Positions 13,345-22,516 of a stretch of DNA of 48,461 bases are shown here, one piece after another (position 1 is the stretch's first letter; every line of letters begins with the position of its first letter). Below the pieces are notes generated by a model, which searched no databases, was not told the DNA's origin, and saw only the letters and a list, made by a program, of their open reading frames with translations. The DNA is from a virus. A program made the translations under genes and the position numbers. The stretch spans positions 1 through 48,461 of the IMG/VR virus record IMGVR_UViG_3300009788_000035. One strand, given 5' to 3'.

Positions 13345-15167
13345 TGTCGGGAGCTAATAGCTTAGACTTAGATACAATATTTGAGGGTTCTGATCCTTTT
13401 GCTGATGATATAGGCAATAAATGGATGGAATGGAACTCTGCTCGTATACGGTCTAAGGAGCGGTGGAAAGAGACCACCCAGTATGTGTACGCTACCTCTA
13501 CTCGGGAGACCTCTAATGCAATGATGGGAGGCTCTGAGATAGATCAAGAGGGCTGGAATCATAGCACACACGTACCCAAGATAACACAAATTTTTGATAA
13601 CTTGACTGCTAACTACATGTCTTCCTTGCTACCTCATGATGAGTGGTTTAAATTTGTAGGGGAAGACCAAGAGTCAGTAGTTAAGGACAAGAGGAATACA
13701 GTAGAGTCCTACTTAAGAACTAAGCATAGATTGAATGGTTTTAGAACAGAGATACAGAAGTTAATAAATGATTGGACTATCTATGGTAATTGCTTTGCTT
13801 CTGTACACTTTGTAGCCGATACCTCTGCTGACCCAGATGACCCTACACTATTAAAGACTAATTATGTTGGCCCTAAAGTAAGACGAATTAGCCCTTTCGA
13901 TATTGTCTTTAACCCGTTAGCTACTTCTTTTGAGGATAGCCCTAAGATTATTAGGTCTTTAAAGACTCTAGGAGAGTTACAACGAGATGTAGAGGATAGC
14001 CCAGAATTAGGATACTCACAAGAGATTCTTGATAGGGTCTTAAAACTTAGATCTACTCTAAGACAGGCTAATACTGAAGACTTTGATAAAAGTACCCAGC
14101 TTACTTTTGATGGCTTTGGAACAGCTAGCCAGTACTTCCAGTCTGGGTTTGTTGAAATACTGGAATTCTATGGGGATATGTATGACGTACATAATCAGAG
14201 ATTTCTTAAGAATCATGTTATTACTGTTGTTGATCGTTCTTTTGTAATACGATCTGAACCTCTTAAGACATGGTCAGGAAGGCCCCATATCTACCATTGT
14301 GGGTGGAGACTACGACAAGACAACCTATGGGCTATGGGTCCGTTAGAGAGCCTTGTAGGGCTTCAGTACATGATCAATCATCTAGAGAATGCAAGAGCAG
14401 ATGCCTTTGATCAGATGTTAACCCCTACTCGAATAATAGTAGGGAATGTAGAACGAAGAGATGTGGAATCTGGTGCCCCAGGAGGGGAGTACGAGATACC
14501 TGATGGGGAAGGTTCTGTAACTAACTTACTCCCTGATACTACTGTACTAACTGCTGATACTCAGATAGATCGTCATAAGCAAGAGATGGAAGAGTTTGCT
14601 GGTTCTCCTAGGAATGCTATGGGATTCAAAGTCCCAGGTGAACAGACGGCTACAGAAGCATCTATACTAGATAGAGGAGCTTCTAGAATATTCCAGAATA
14701 AAATATCTTTCTTTGAGGAAGAGTTCCTAGAGAAGATAATTAATGCTGAACTAGAAGTAGGTAGAATGAATCTAGATGTCATCGATATAATAAAGGTTGT
14801 AGATGAAGATGGCATAGAGGACTTTATGGAGATAAGTAAGTCTGACTTACAGGCTAATGGTAAATTGGTACCAATAGGAGCTAGACACTTTGCTAGACAT
14901 AACCAACTAGCAGGTAATTTACAGGCTCTTAGTCAAGCATTCTCTATAGACCCCTTGATGCAACAACATTTCCCCTCAATAAAAATGGCAGAACAGTATG
15001 CAGAGTTAATGGCATTCTCTAATAGAGACCTTGTAGCTCCATTTGCACGGATAGGGGAACAAGCTGATGCTCAGAAATTACAGAATGCTGCTGATACACA
15101 AACAGAAACAGAAGATGGTGTCCCTATAGAACCTCCGGTAGAAGAAGATGTTCAAGAATCAATATAG
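13344..15167 (+). CDS. Portal protein (head-tail connector)
   Basis: 607 residues, T7 gp8-type portal by length, position after the large terminase, and content. Recognisable features include RWKETTQYVYATSTRETSN near the N terminus, WNHSTHVPKITQIFDNLTANYMSSLLPHDEWF, a central region HIYHCGWRLRQDNLWAMGPLE, and PGEQTATEASILDRGASRIFQNKI in the stem region. Twelve subunits form the channel through which DNA enters and leaves the head. The acidic C terminus (ETEDGVPIEPPVEEDVQ) overlaps the next gene by 20 bases. Confidence 0.93.
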   Translation: MSGANSLDLDTIFEGSDPFADDIGNKWMEWNSARIRSKERWKETTQYVYATSTRETSNAMMGGSEIDQEGWNHSTHVPKITQIFDNLTANYMSSLLPHDEWFKFVGEDQESVVKDKRNTVESYLRTKHRLNGFRTEIQKLINDWTIYGNCFASVHFVADTSADPDDPTLLKTNYVGPKVRRISPFDIVFNPLATSFEDSPKIIRSLKTLGELQRDVEDSPELGYSQEILDRVLKLRSTLRQANTEDFDKSTQLTFDGFGTASQYFQSGFVEILEFYGDMYDVHNQRFLKNHVITVVDRSFVIRSEPLKTWSGRPHIYHCGWRLRQDNLWAMGPLESLVGLQYMINHLENARADAFDQMLTPTRIIVGNVERRDVESGAPGGEYEIPDGEGSVTNLLPDTTVLTADTQIDRHKQEMEEFAGSPRNAMGFKVPGEQTATEASILDRGASRIFQNKISFFEEEFLEKIINAELEVGRMNLDVIDIIKVVDEDGIEDFMEISKSDLQANGKLVPIGARHFARHNQLAGNLQALSQAFSIDPLMQQHFPSIKMAEQYAELMAFSNRDLVAPFARIGEQADAQKLQNAADTQTETEDGVPIEPPVEEDVQESI

Positions 15168-15420
15168 TCTACATAGAGACCTACAGAGGGAAGCGGGAGA
15201 CCAGGTTAAGGAGTATGACGAGTACTTTACTTCTCAAACTACTAAAAAAATCAGGGAATTACTTACGTCCTATCTAGAAAAGAAGATGGACTCTAAACGT
15301 AAGTTATCAGTAAAAGAGTCCAAATACGAATCCCCTAACTGGGCTTTGTGTCAAGCTGATCGAGTTGGATACGAAAGAGCACTTAGGGATATTTTAAATT
15401 TAATTAAGGATAATAGGTAG
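15148..15420 (+). CDS. Small conserved protein between portal and scaffold
   Basis: 90 residues, helical and charged, with the C-terminal pattern ESPNWALCQADRVGYERALRDILNLI that is common in a small protein found at this position in T7-like marine phages. It starts inside the portal gene. The role is unknown; an assembly-accessory function is inferred only from the neighbours. Confidence 0.65.
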   Translation: MFKNQYSLHRDLQREAGDQVKEYDEYFTSQTTKKIRELLTSYLEKKMDSKRKLSVKESKYESPNWALCQADRVGYERALRDILNLIKDNR

Positions 15421-15423
15421 ACC

Positions 15424-16137
15424 ATGCCAGAATCTTTTAACACCAGCACGTCTGACAAAGGCGAAGCTACTACCACAGATAGTAATAGTCAGGGAACTTC
15501 ATTTAGTGGTGAGGATAAAACCTCAGACAATGAAGAGAAAGTAGAACTCACTAGCGAACAGATTGATACCCTCATAAAGAGAGATAAGAATGCTCAAGAG
15601 CATATCAAGACTCTCGAAACGGAAGCTAAGGACTCTAAGGATAGAGAAGACGGGTATAAGTCTAAGCTCGACAGAGCTAGCAAAGTAGAAGAACTACTCA
15701 ATGGAGATAAGGAGTCTGTTAGTCCAGATGACCTTATCAATGATGTCACTAACAAAGTTGCTAAGCTTTTCAAGGACCAGGATGCAGCAAAAGTTGCTGA
15801 TGGTAACTGGGAACGTGTAACAGCCGTATTGTCTGAGAGGTTCGGATCAAAAACTGATGACGCTGTCAAAGATTTTTGTAAAGAAAATGACTATACCTGG
15901 GACGAAGCAATCAAGTTAGCTAAGAATAAACCTAACATCTTATTGAAACTCATGGGAGTGGATTCTAAAAAAGTCCTTTCTGGTGTTCCTACAGGTGGTA
16001 GCTTAAACTCTCAAGGCTTTGAAAATCAAAATGGTAATCAAGGCAACGAGATTAAAGGAAAGAGCATAATGGATATGAGGTCTGACCGAGAAAGGGTAGA
16101 CTTTTTCAATTCCAAATTAGCTGCTAAACTAAAATAA
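15424..16137 (+). CDS. Capsid scaffolding protein
   Basis: 237 residues. A Ser/Thr/acid-rich N-terminal region (1-45) is followed by charged helical segments (TSEQIDTLIKRDKNAQEHIKTLE), with a C-terminal basic helix (SDRERVDFFNSKLAAKLK) typical of the part of scaffolds that touches the capsid protein. Length, composition and position between portal and capsid genes match T7 gp9. It is expected to fill the procapsid and leave during packaging. Confidence 0.88.
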   Translation: MPESFNTSTSDKGEATTTDSNSQGTSFSGEDKTSDNEEKVELTSEQIDTLIKRDKNAQEHIKTLETEAKDSKDREDGYKSKLDRASKVEELLNGDKESVSPDDLINDVTNKVAKLFKDQDAAKVADGNWERVTAVLSERFGSKTDDAVKDFCKENDYTWDEAIKLAKNKPNILLKLMGVDSKKVLSGVPTGGSLNSQGFENQNGNQGNEIKGKSIMDMRSDRERVDFFNSKLAAKLK

Positions 16138-16176
16138 ATAAAATTTAATCATATTATAAAAATAATGAGGTGACTT

Positions 16177-17166
16177 ATGTCTGGTAATATTACTACCAAT
16201 ACTGATCCCGCCATACGAGCACTCGTGCATTCTGAAGTTATGCTAGAGGTGATACAGGACGGTTTTCTCCCTGACGGAATGTTTCGGGATGTAACCGATT
16301 TCGGAGACGGAACACAATTACAAATACCAACTATCGGGGAAATGACTCTATTCGATTTAGAAGAGAATAAGCCTACTCCTACTTCTGCTATTGACACAGG
16401 TACAGTTAATCTGCTTATCAATGAGCATAAGGGTGTAGCTGGTTATGTTACTGATGAATTGAAGGAAGATGGATACAAGGCTGCTGCTGTTGAAGCACGT
16501 ATTGTACCTCAATCCCTTCGTGCTATCAAGGAGTCATTTGAGACTGATATGCTAGCTACATCGGTCAGTTCTATAAATAGCATAATTACTCTTAGTGACC
16601 CTAATACTGTTAATGGTTTCGATCATCGATGGGTGGCTGGTTCTACTACTGCGGGTATAATTGAGTTAGCGGATTTCATCTATGCTAAGTTAGCTTTTGA
16701 TAAGGCTAATATACCTGATGAAGGTCGTATAATGATAGTCGATCCAGTTGCGGAGGCTACTATTAATGGCTTGGAAAACTTAGTGAATGTATCCAATAAC
16801 CCCCAATTTGAGGGTATGGTTACTACTGGATTCTCCAAAAACCGTAAGTTTGTTAAGAATATCTTCGGTTTTGATGTATGGGTATCCAATCGGCTTCCTC
16901 GTATTACTACGGGTGAAACCATCACTGGTGGTCCACAAGGTACTTCTACTGTTGCCCCTGCCTCTAGCGTGAATAATATCGCTATGTCTATGGCAGATGA
17001 CAGCACTATGCCGTTTATGGGTGCCATGCGCCGGATGCCTCGGGTAGAGGGTAAACGTAATGTATCAGAACGTAGAGATGAGTTTCATGTGACTTCTCGA
17101 TGGGGATTTGCTCCTCAGCGTGGGGAATCTTTGATTTCTATCATCACTGATGCAACTACATTTTAA
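16177..17166 (+). CDS. Major capsid protein
   Basis: 329 residues, T7 gp10-like HK97-fold major capsid protein by position, size and pattern: an N-arm (NTDPAIRALVHSEVMLEVIQDG), then VTDFGDGTQLQIPTIGEMT, a mid-region ADFIYAKLAFDKANIPDEGR.MIVDP, and FGFDVWVSNRLPR. A strong GAGGTGACTT ribosome-binding site precedes the ATG. A 9-bp stem-loop lies downstream of the following gene, possibly limiting read-through so that capsid genes are expressed most. Confidence 0.92.
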   Translation: MSGNITTNTDPAIRALVHSEVMLEVIQDGFLPDGMFRDVTDFGDGTQLQIPTIGEMTLFDLEENKPTPTSAIDTGTVNLLINEHKGVAGYVTDELKEDGYKAAAVEARIVPQSLRAIKESFETDMLATSVSSINSIITLSDPNTVNGFDHRWVAGSTTAGIIELADFIYAKLAFDKANIPDEGRIMIVDPVAEATINGLENLVNVSNNPQFEGMVTTGFSKNRKFVKNIFGFDVWVSNRLPRITTGETITGGPQGTSTVAPASSVNNIAMSMADDSTMPFMGAMRRMPRVEGKRNVSERRDEFHVTSRWGFAPQRGESLISIITDATTF

Positions 17167-17185
17167 CTTATAGGAGTAATAAATC

Positions 17186-17680
17186 ATGTCTAGAGAATTA
17201 TCTTCCATAAAAGCTACTCAGGAGTACGGTCCCAAGAAGACTAATCTTGGTCTTCCTAATACCGTATCTACCTATGGGGTTGTTCGACAAGCTGAGGTCT
17301 ACTTCGATTTTGAAGAGGTTAATGCTGGTCTTCCAACATTTAATGCGGATGATGACTCGGCTGTTACAGTCCTTCCTGCTAACACCTTCCTTAAATCAGC
17401 TACCCTGTATGTAGACACTGCGTTTACATCTGCTGGGTCTGCTACTTTGGAGTTAGGTTTTCAGCAAAAAGATGGGACAGTAATTGATGCTGATGGTATC
17501 GATTCTATAGCTGTTGCTTCTCTTACTGCTGATAGCTGGACTGTGAATGATGGAGCACTAGTCGGTGCTTCTATCGGAGCGCTTGATGCTCAAATATCTA
17601 TAGACGATGCTACTGCGGTTTTTACTGCTGGTACTGGTCGATTGGTTCTTGAGTATTATCTTCCTTTCGCATCTCCATAA
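17186..17680 (+). CDS. Capsid-associated beta protein, decoration candidate
   Basis: 164 residues. After a short N-terminal arm (SSIKATQEYGPKKTNLGLPN), the protein is rich in Thr/Ala/Val with regular alternation, typical of an all-beta virion protein; the last part is GRLVLEYYLPFASP. Placement directly after the capsid gene, before a stem-loop, and a strong AGGAG site suggest high expression in a similar ratio to the capsid protein. A head decoration or minor capsid role is inferred from position. Confidence 0.6.
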   Translation: MSRELSSIKATQEYGPKKTNLGLPNTVSTYGVVRQAEVYFDFEEVNAGLPTFNADDDSAVTVLPANTFLKSATLYVDTAFTSAGSATLELGFQQKDGTVIDADGIDSIAVASLTADSWTVNDGALVGASIGALDAQISIDDATAVFTAGTGRLVLEYYLPFASP

Positions 17681-17687
17681 AGGATTT

Positions 17688-17711
17688 TGGGGGATATTAA
17701 CGTATCCCCCA
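17688..17711 (+). terminator. Stem-loop after the capsid genes
   Basis: TGGGGGATA (17688-17696) pairs perfectly with TATCCCCCA (17703-17711) around a 6-base loop TTAACG. The following bases are TTATTT, a weak U-tract. It is probably a partial terminator or an RNA-stabilising 3' end separating the highly expressed capsid genes from the tail genes. Confidence 0.65.
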
Positions 17712-17727
17712 TTATTTAGGAATTTAT

Positions 17728-18477
17728 ATGGCTAAGTTAACTCTACTTAAGATGGTCCAAAAAATACTTACATCTATGGACTCTGATGATGTAGATGATA
17801 TATCGGATACAGAAGAAGCTTTACAAGTAGTTGATATAATTGAGAATACTTATTTTGATTTTATATCCCAAGGAGATTGGCCTCATCTAAATTCTACATT
17901 TCAACTCAATTCTTTGGGGGATGCTACTAAGCCAAACTTTCTACTCCTACCTGATAGTGTAAAAGATATTGATGTTTTTAAGTATGAAGTGACAGATAAC
18001 GAAGAAGTCAATAGGAATTTTAGTGATATCACTTGGGAAGAGCCTAGAGAATTCTTAGACAGGATGCTTCTTCGTAATTCAAGTGATCCTAATGTCACTA
18101 CGGTCATAACAGACGGTGGTACACCGTTATTTGTATTGAATGATGAATCTCCCACATTCTGGACAGCATTTGATGATGAGAATATAGTTACAGATTCTTA
18201 TGATAGTACCGTAGAGACTACTCTTAATGGGAGTAAAACTATAGTCTTTGGTGCTAAGATACCTGTATTTAGTAAGACTAACTCTTTTATACCAGATTTA
18301 CCCTCTAAGAATTTCCCACTGTTGCTTGCAGAAAGTTCACAAGCATCCCACTTACTTTTAAAACAAACTAATAACCTTGTTGATCAGAAACGAGCTTTGA
18401 GAGGAATGAATGCAATTAGGTCTCAAGCGTGGCGAACACACGAAACAAAAAAAATCCCAGACTTCGGACGAAGATAA
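17728..18477 (+). CDS. Tail tubular protein A / head-tail adaptor
   Basis: 249 residues, T7 gp11-type. The N-terminal half is helical with the pattern TEEALQVVDIIENTYFDFISQGDWPHL, followed by FLLLPDSVKDIDVFKYE, typical of this adaptor family. The C terminus is helical and ends KALRGMNA-like (QKRALRGMNAIRSQAWRTHE). It joins portal to the tail nozzle. Position before tail tube protein B is as in T7. The next gene overlaps its end by 68 bases. Confidence 0.85.
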   Translation: MAKLTLLKMVQKILTSMDSDDVDDISDTEEALQVVDIIENTYFDFISQGDWPHLNSTFQLNSLGDATKPNFLLLPDSVKDIDVFKYEVTDNEEVNRNFSDITWEEPREFLDRMLLRNSSDPNVTTVITDGGTPLFVLNDESPTFWTAFDDENIVTDSYDSTVETTLNGSKTIVFGAKIPVFSKTNSFIPDLPSKNFPLLLAESSQASHLLLKQTNNLVDQKRALRGMNAIRSQAWRTHETKKIPDFGRR

Positions 18478-18661
18478 TATAACCAAGAGGATAGTTGGGT
18501 CTACCAAGAAAGGTAAGAAGATAAATATAAGCCAGGATACAAATGGATACTTCTTTATCCAATTTACAACTGGCGGTGAGCTTCCTTCTATTATGAAAGG
18601 TAAGTTTTTACGGTATGAGGATGCCCAAAATTCAGTCGATGTTTACGTAGCGTCTAAATAA
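18410..18661 (+). CDS. Small conserved protein between tail tube genes
   Basis: 83 residues from the first ATG, which lies 68 bases inside the adaptor gene; a later non-ATG start is possible because the first 25 residues look like a by-product of overlap. The core KRIVGSTKKGKKINISQDTN followed by GYFFIQFTTGGELPSIMKGKFLRYEDAQ looks like a folded beta domain ending in a helix. No function is known to me; its place suggests a virion or assembly role. Confidence 0.6.
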   Translation: MQLGLKRGEHTKQKKSQTSDEDNITKRIVGSTKKGKKINISQDTNGYFFIQFTTGGELPSIMKGKFLRYEDAQNSVDVYVASK

Positions 18662-18662
18662 T

Positions 18663-20684
18663 ATGGCAAGAGTATCACAGAAGAAGCGGTACCTATCCTT
18701 TATAGCCGGTAAGCACTCGGATGGTTCTGCTCTAAATAGTCCTGAGAATACTGCTAGGATTCTAGCGAATGTAGATTTAGATACCAGTGGGCTATTATCT
18801 AGACGGTTAGGTGTGGACTACGAGAAAGACTTTGTACTGTCTACAGATAGCTTTACAGAAGATGATATCAAGAGTAATGGGATACATTTCTATGAGTGGC
18901 TAACCGTTAATGAAGATGGTAATAGAAACTTCTTAGTCGTTAGATTTGGGAATATCTTATACTTCTATAACCCTACCTTAGAACCATTATCTGGTGGGTT
19001 AGTAGGTAGCCTAGACATCTCTACACAGACTGATGATGCTACTGGTGCTAAAAGTTTAGAATTACAGGTAATATCAGGGCGTGGAGTACTCTTTGTAACA
19101 GGGGAGCTGTATGATCCCTTCTTTGTGGAGTTTGATCCTACTGATGACTCATTTACTATTGTTCCCATAGATATAAAAATTAGGGATTTTGAAGGAGTAG
19201 AGGACGGACTTGCCGTAGACACAAGACCTGTAACATTATCAGAACTACATGACTATAACCTACAAAATCAGGGATGGAGAGCTTCTAGAATAAATCAAGT
19301 AGCATTCCCAAGTAATGCTGACATAGAGCATTTAGGTATAAAGACGGACTCTAATGGGGACTTAATATTTGATGTTAATACCTTATTCGCACAAACTTTT
19401 GGTAATACTAGAGCACCTAATGGGCATTTTGTTCTAGATGCTTTTAATCCTAATAGGGCGTTAGTTAGCGGTATTCCTGGGTTACCGGTATCCGGTACTC
19501 TTACACGTCCTAAATCTACAGCATTCTTTTCTGGTCGTGTATGGTTTGGAGCTGTTAAGGGTAAGATATACTTTTCTCAGATACTAGAACAATTAGATAA
19601 AGCAGGTAATTGCTTTCAAGATCAAGACCCTACTTCTGAGTCTTTTAACGAACTCTTAGATACTGATGGTGGGGTATTAGTGATACCAGAGATGGGTATT
19701 TGCCATAAGTTAGTTAGTGTAGGAAGGTCTCTGTTGGTTATGGCCAGTAATGGTATCTGGGAGATAAGCGGAGGAGATGCCCCCTTTACTGCTAATAATG
19801 CAGAACGTAGACGTGTATCGGAAGTAGGTACAGTAGGAGGAGAATCTGTAGTCAAGGCAGAGAACAGGGTATACTTTTGGAGTGAAGAAGGAATCTTTGT
19901 AGTAACACAAGATAGTGTTACTGGCCTTCTAGCAGCAGTTAGCTTATCAGATAATAGAATAAATAGAGATTACAATAACATACCTGCCATAGCTAGGTTC
20001 TTTGCACAGGGTAACTACGATAGGGTAAATAAGCGTGTATATTGGTCTTACCACGATAGCTTAAATGATGATTCTAGTAATATACAAGGTAAATATAATT
20101 CCTGTCTTATATACGATACGGTATTAAATTCTTTTTGGGATTACAGAGTAGAAGATATTGATCCTTCCAATTTTAGCCCCTTTATGGCTGGACTGGTCAA
20201 AAGGGGTGCAAGGAATGAGGGGCAGGTAACCAACTTAGTTGTAGAGCAAGATACCTTAGTAACAGTTAATGGGGTGGAGGTTGCAACAACATCCTCTTTT
20301 ACTTCTGTAGCTGAGGTGCCCATAAAGATATTAACTTTTGCTCCCGAGGGGAGTACCACAACCCGTAAGATAACATTCTCTGAGTTCTGTAGTAGGTCTT
20401 TCCATGATTGGTTCTCACAAGATTCTAAGGGAAAGAATTACAATTCAGTAATAGAGACTAACCCAGAAACACTGGGGGATGGTGTACTAGATAAACAAGC
20501 TACGTACCTTACAACTTTCTATGACTTCCAACGGCAAGGTTTTGGATTCTTAGGGGCAACCCCAAGACCAGACCCCTCTACCGGACTTAGAATTACCCAG
20601 AATTGTATAGAAGTTTTGCGTAAGGGGCAACCAAATTTAAGAGTTACACAGAATAGTATAGAGGTACTAAGGGGCGACTTATAA
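18663..20684 (+). CDS. Tail tubular protein B (nozzle)
   Basis: 673 residues, T7 gp12-type. It starts MARVSQKKRYLSFIAGKHSD with the usual NVDLDTSGLLSRRLGVDYE, and has a long beta-rich body including GHFVLDAFNPNRALVSGIPG and FFSGRVWFGAVKGKIYFSQI, typical of the nozzle beta-propeller. The C-terminal 30 residues are two copies of a motif (LRITQNCIEVLRKGQPN, LRVTQNSIEVLRGDL) that also occurs in the tail protein at 9621-10967. The stop overlaps the next start (TAATG). Confidence 0.88.
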   Translation: MARVSQKKRYLSFIAGKHSDGSALNSPENTARILANVDLDTSGLLSRRLGVDYEKDFVLSTDSFTEDDIKSNGIHFYEWLTVNEDGNRNFLVVRFGNILYFYNPTLEPLSGGLVGSLDISTQTDDATGAKSLELQVISGRGVLFVTGELYDPFFVEFDPTDDSFTIVPIDIKIRDFEGVEDGLAVDTRPVTLSELHDYNLQNQGWRASRINQVAFPSNADIEHLGIKTDSNGDLIFDVNTLFAQTFGNTRAPNGHFVLDAFNPNRALVSGIPGLPVSGTLTRPKSTAFFSGRVWFGAVKGKIYFSQILEQLDKAGNCFQDQDPTSESFNELLDTDGGVLVIPEMGICHKLVSVGRSLLVMASNGIWEISGGDAPFTANNAERRRVSEVGTVGGESVVKAENRVYFWSEEGIFVVTQDSVTGLLAAVSLSDNRINRDYNNIPAIARFFAQGNYDRVNKRVYWSYHDSLNDDSSNIQGKYNSCLIYDTVLNSFWDYRVEDIDPSNFSPFMAGLVKRGARNEGQVTNLVVEQDTLVTVNGVEVATTSSFTSVAEVPIKILTFAPEGSTTTRKITFSEFCSRSFHDWFSQDSKGKNYNSVIETNPETLGDGVLDKQATYLTTFYDFQRQGFGFLGATPRPDPSTGLRITQNCIEVLRKGQPNLRVTQNSIEVLRGDL

Positions 20685-21748
20685 TGACACTTTTGTACGT
20701 AGATAGCTTTGACCATTATGACACAATACATATAGAATCCAAGGGATGGGGGCGTTCTTTTCCTGCTGGGAGTCATGAGATTGCTCTTGTTTCTGGGCGT
20801 AGGGCTACCAATTGTTTGAGTAATGATTCCTCCTCTAATGGTACATCTATTGTACACAACATATCTAGCTCTTCTTCTGCTATCTTGGGGTGTGCTATGA
20901 ATATAACTGGGACTTTCGGTTCTAATAGGACTCTCTTAGCTTTTCAAAATGATTCTGGTGCTGTACATTGCCAGCTAGTAACAACAGGTTCTGACCAGTT
21001 ACAACTTCGTATAGGGTCCGACCCATCATCAGGTACTGTATTAGACACAACAGGAGCAAGTGCGTTTCCGTTGGGGGCTTACTCTTATTATGAATTTAAA
21101 CTGATACCTAGTGATCAGGTAACTGGTGGACTTGTTGAAGTTAAGAAAGATGGTTTAGTTATTCTTACCTCTACCGCTGCTAATACCCTCCAGGCTGACT
21201 TATCCATAGCATCTTTTCAAGCCGCTAAAGGCTATAATGCTTCTGTTATTTTTACAGATGATTTGTATTGTCTTAACCTAGAAGGTTCTGATAATAATGA
21301 CTATCTAGGGGATGTTAGGGTGGATGCCTTGTTCTCTGATAATGATGGTGCGACAGTAAACTTTGTACCCAATGTATCGGGGGGAAACCATGAAATGGTA
21401 GACGATACAACAATCCCAGACGATGATGCTACATTTGTGGAAGCAGGGACTATCACTGATAGAGACTTGTATTCTGTAGATAGTGCTAGTTTAGGTACAG
21501 AGATTCACGGTGTTCAGCAGTGCGTACTAAGCAGGAAGACAGATGCAGGGACAGTGAATATTGCAGTGATAACCGAGAAGCCTGGTGGTTCGGGAGAGAG
21601 AACGACGATAGTGGATTCTACCGCTTCTGAAACGTATAACTATAATTTAGGTGTATTAGAGAGTGATCCCGATGATTCTACTGTCTGGACAGATGGAAAG
21701 ATTAATGCAACAGAGTATGGTTTTAGGGTAGATAACATAATAACGTGA
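20684..21748 (+). CDS. Tail protein paralogue 3
   Basis: 354 residues starting MTLLYVDSFDHYDTIHIES, matching the openings of the two tail proteins at 8520 and 9621 ((M)xLL(F/Y).D.(C/F)DHY). It shares the second domain: D.DGATVNFVP, VDDTTIPDDDATFVE and TDRDLYSVD. The first domain is a LamG-like sandwich. It is more diverged than the other two and directly follows tail tube protein B, which carries the same terminal motif family. Likely a nozzle-associated appendage. Confidence 0.7.
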   Translation: MTLLYVDSFDHYDTIHIESKGWGRSFPAGSHEIALVSGRRATNCLSNDSSSNGTSIVHNISSSSSAILGCAMNITGTFGSNRTLLAFQNDSGAVHCQLVTTGSDQLQLRIGSDPSSGTVLDTTGASAFPLGAYSYYEFKLIPSDQVTGGLVEVKKDGLVILTSTAANTLQADLSIASFQAAKGYNASVIFTDDLYCLNLEGSDNNDYLGDVRVDALFSDNDGATVNFVPNVSGGNHEMVDDTTIPDDDATFVEAGTITDRDLYSVDSASLGTEIHGVQQCVLSRKTDAGTVNIAVITEKPGGSGERTTIVDSTASETYNYNLGVLESDPDDSTVWTDGKINATEYGFRVDNIIT

Positions 21749-21760
21749 TACATATTAAAC

Positions 21761-22066
21761 ATGTCTGAAACAACACAAGAAGATTTAACCGCCTTACACG
21801 GTGTCCAGGTAACTGCTCGATGGGAGTGGACTTCTAAATCTAGTGCAGGGAGATGGACTAACCCCCAACAGGGTATCAAGCCCATGAGAGTACACATCCC
21901 TGATGACCCTTTAGCCCCCTTTAATGATGGGCATGGCATAAGATTCAGTAAGCTAAAGATACGTGGGCATGGTAAGTCTTTAGTTATTAGGTACGATTCA
22001 GAGGATGGTAAGGACTTCCAACTGGTAGGTTGGGCAATACCATTTACCTCGGAGACTGTAGAATGA
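21761..22066 (+). CDS. Small tail-associated protein
   Basis: 101 residues. The C-terminal segment IRGHGKSLVIRYDSEDGKDFQLVGWAIP has the pattern that ends many phage nozzle or stabilisation proteins (RG.GKAL.LR..SE.GKDF.L.GW). Here it is a free-standing protein, as if split from a nozzle protein. The N terminus contains ARWEWTSKSSAGRWTNPQQG. Its stop overlaps the next start (ATGA). Confidence 0.55.
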   Translation: MSETTQEDLTALHGVQVTARWEWTSKSSAGRWTNPQQGIKPMRVHIPDDPLAPFNDGHGIRFSKLKIRGHGKSLVIRYDSEDGKDFQLVGWAIPFTSETVE

Positions 22067-22515
22067 TATACAAGGTTGATAGGCTGAGTAATAATTACGA
22101 TAAGATATTTCCATTGGTTAGAAAGGCTTGGGATGAAGTAGATCAGAGGTCTGAACATATGAAGTTAGACCCCGATATAGATACGTACACCGAGTTAGAG
22201 GATAATGGGATGATACGGCTATACCTAGTGTATCTAGATGAGACTGAGCAGGACTTAGTAGGATTCCTCATTGCAATAATACAGCCTGTACTCCATAGCA
22301 AGAGTAAGTTCCAAGCTACAACTGATGTAGTATACGTAGACCCCAATCATAGAGGAGTTGGGGCTAAGTTGATATCTCTAGCAGAGAATGACTTAAGAGA
22401 AGAGGGAGTTCACTGGTTTTCATTCGCAATGAAAGAAGAGTGGAGTTCCCATAGTAAATTGGCAGAGAAATTAGGTTTTAAGTTAAACGAGAGAATATAC
22501 CAAAAGGTACTGTAA
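22063..22515 (+). CDS. GNAT-fold protein, probable internal virion protein A
   Basis: 150 residues from the ATG that overlaps the preceding stop (ATGA); an upstream in-frame start is less likely. It shows a GNAT acyl-CoA pattern: TTDVVYVDPNHRGVGAKLIS (RGVGA, residues about 88-107) and a C-terminal WSSHSKLAEKLGF. In T7-like phages a protein at this position (gp13 type) often has this fold. It may be a structural protein that kept the fold rather than an active acetyltransferase. Confidence 0.65.
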   Translation: MIYKVDRLSNNYDKIFPLVRKAWDEVDQRSEHMKLDPDIDTYTELEDNGMIRLYLVYLDETEQDLVGFLIAIIQPVLHSKSKFQATTDVVYVDPNHRGVGAKLISLAENDLREEGVHWFSFAMKEEWSSHSKLAEKLGFKLNERIYQKVL

Positions 22516-22516
22516 T

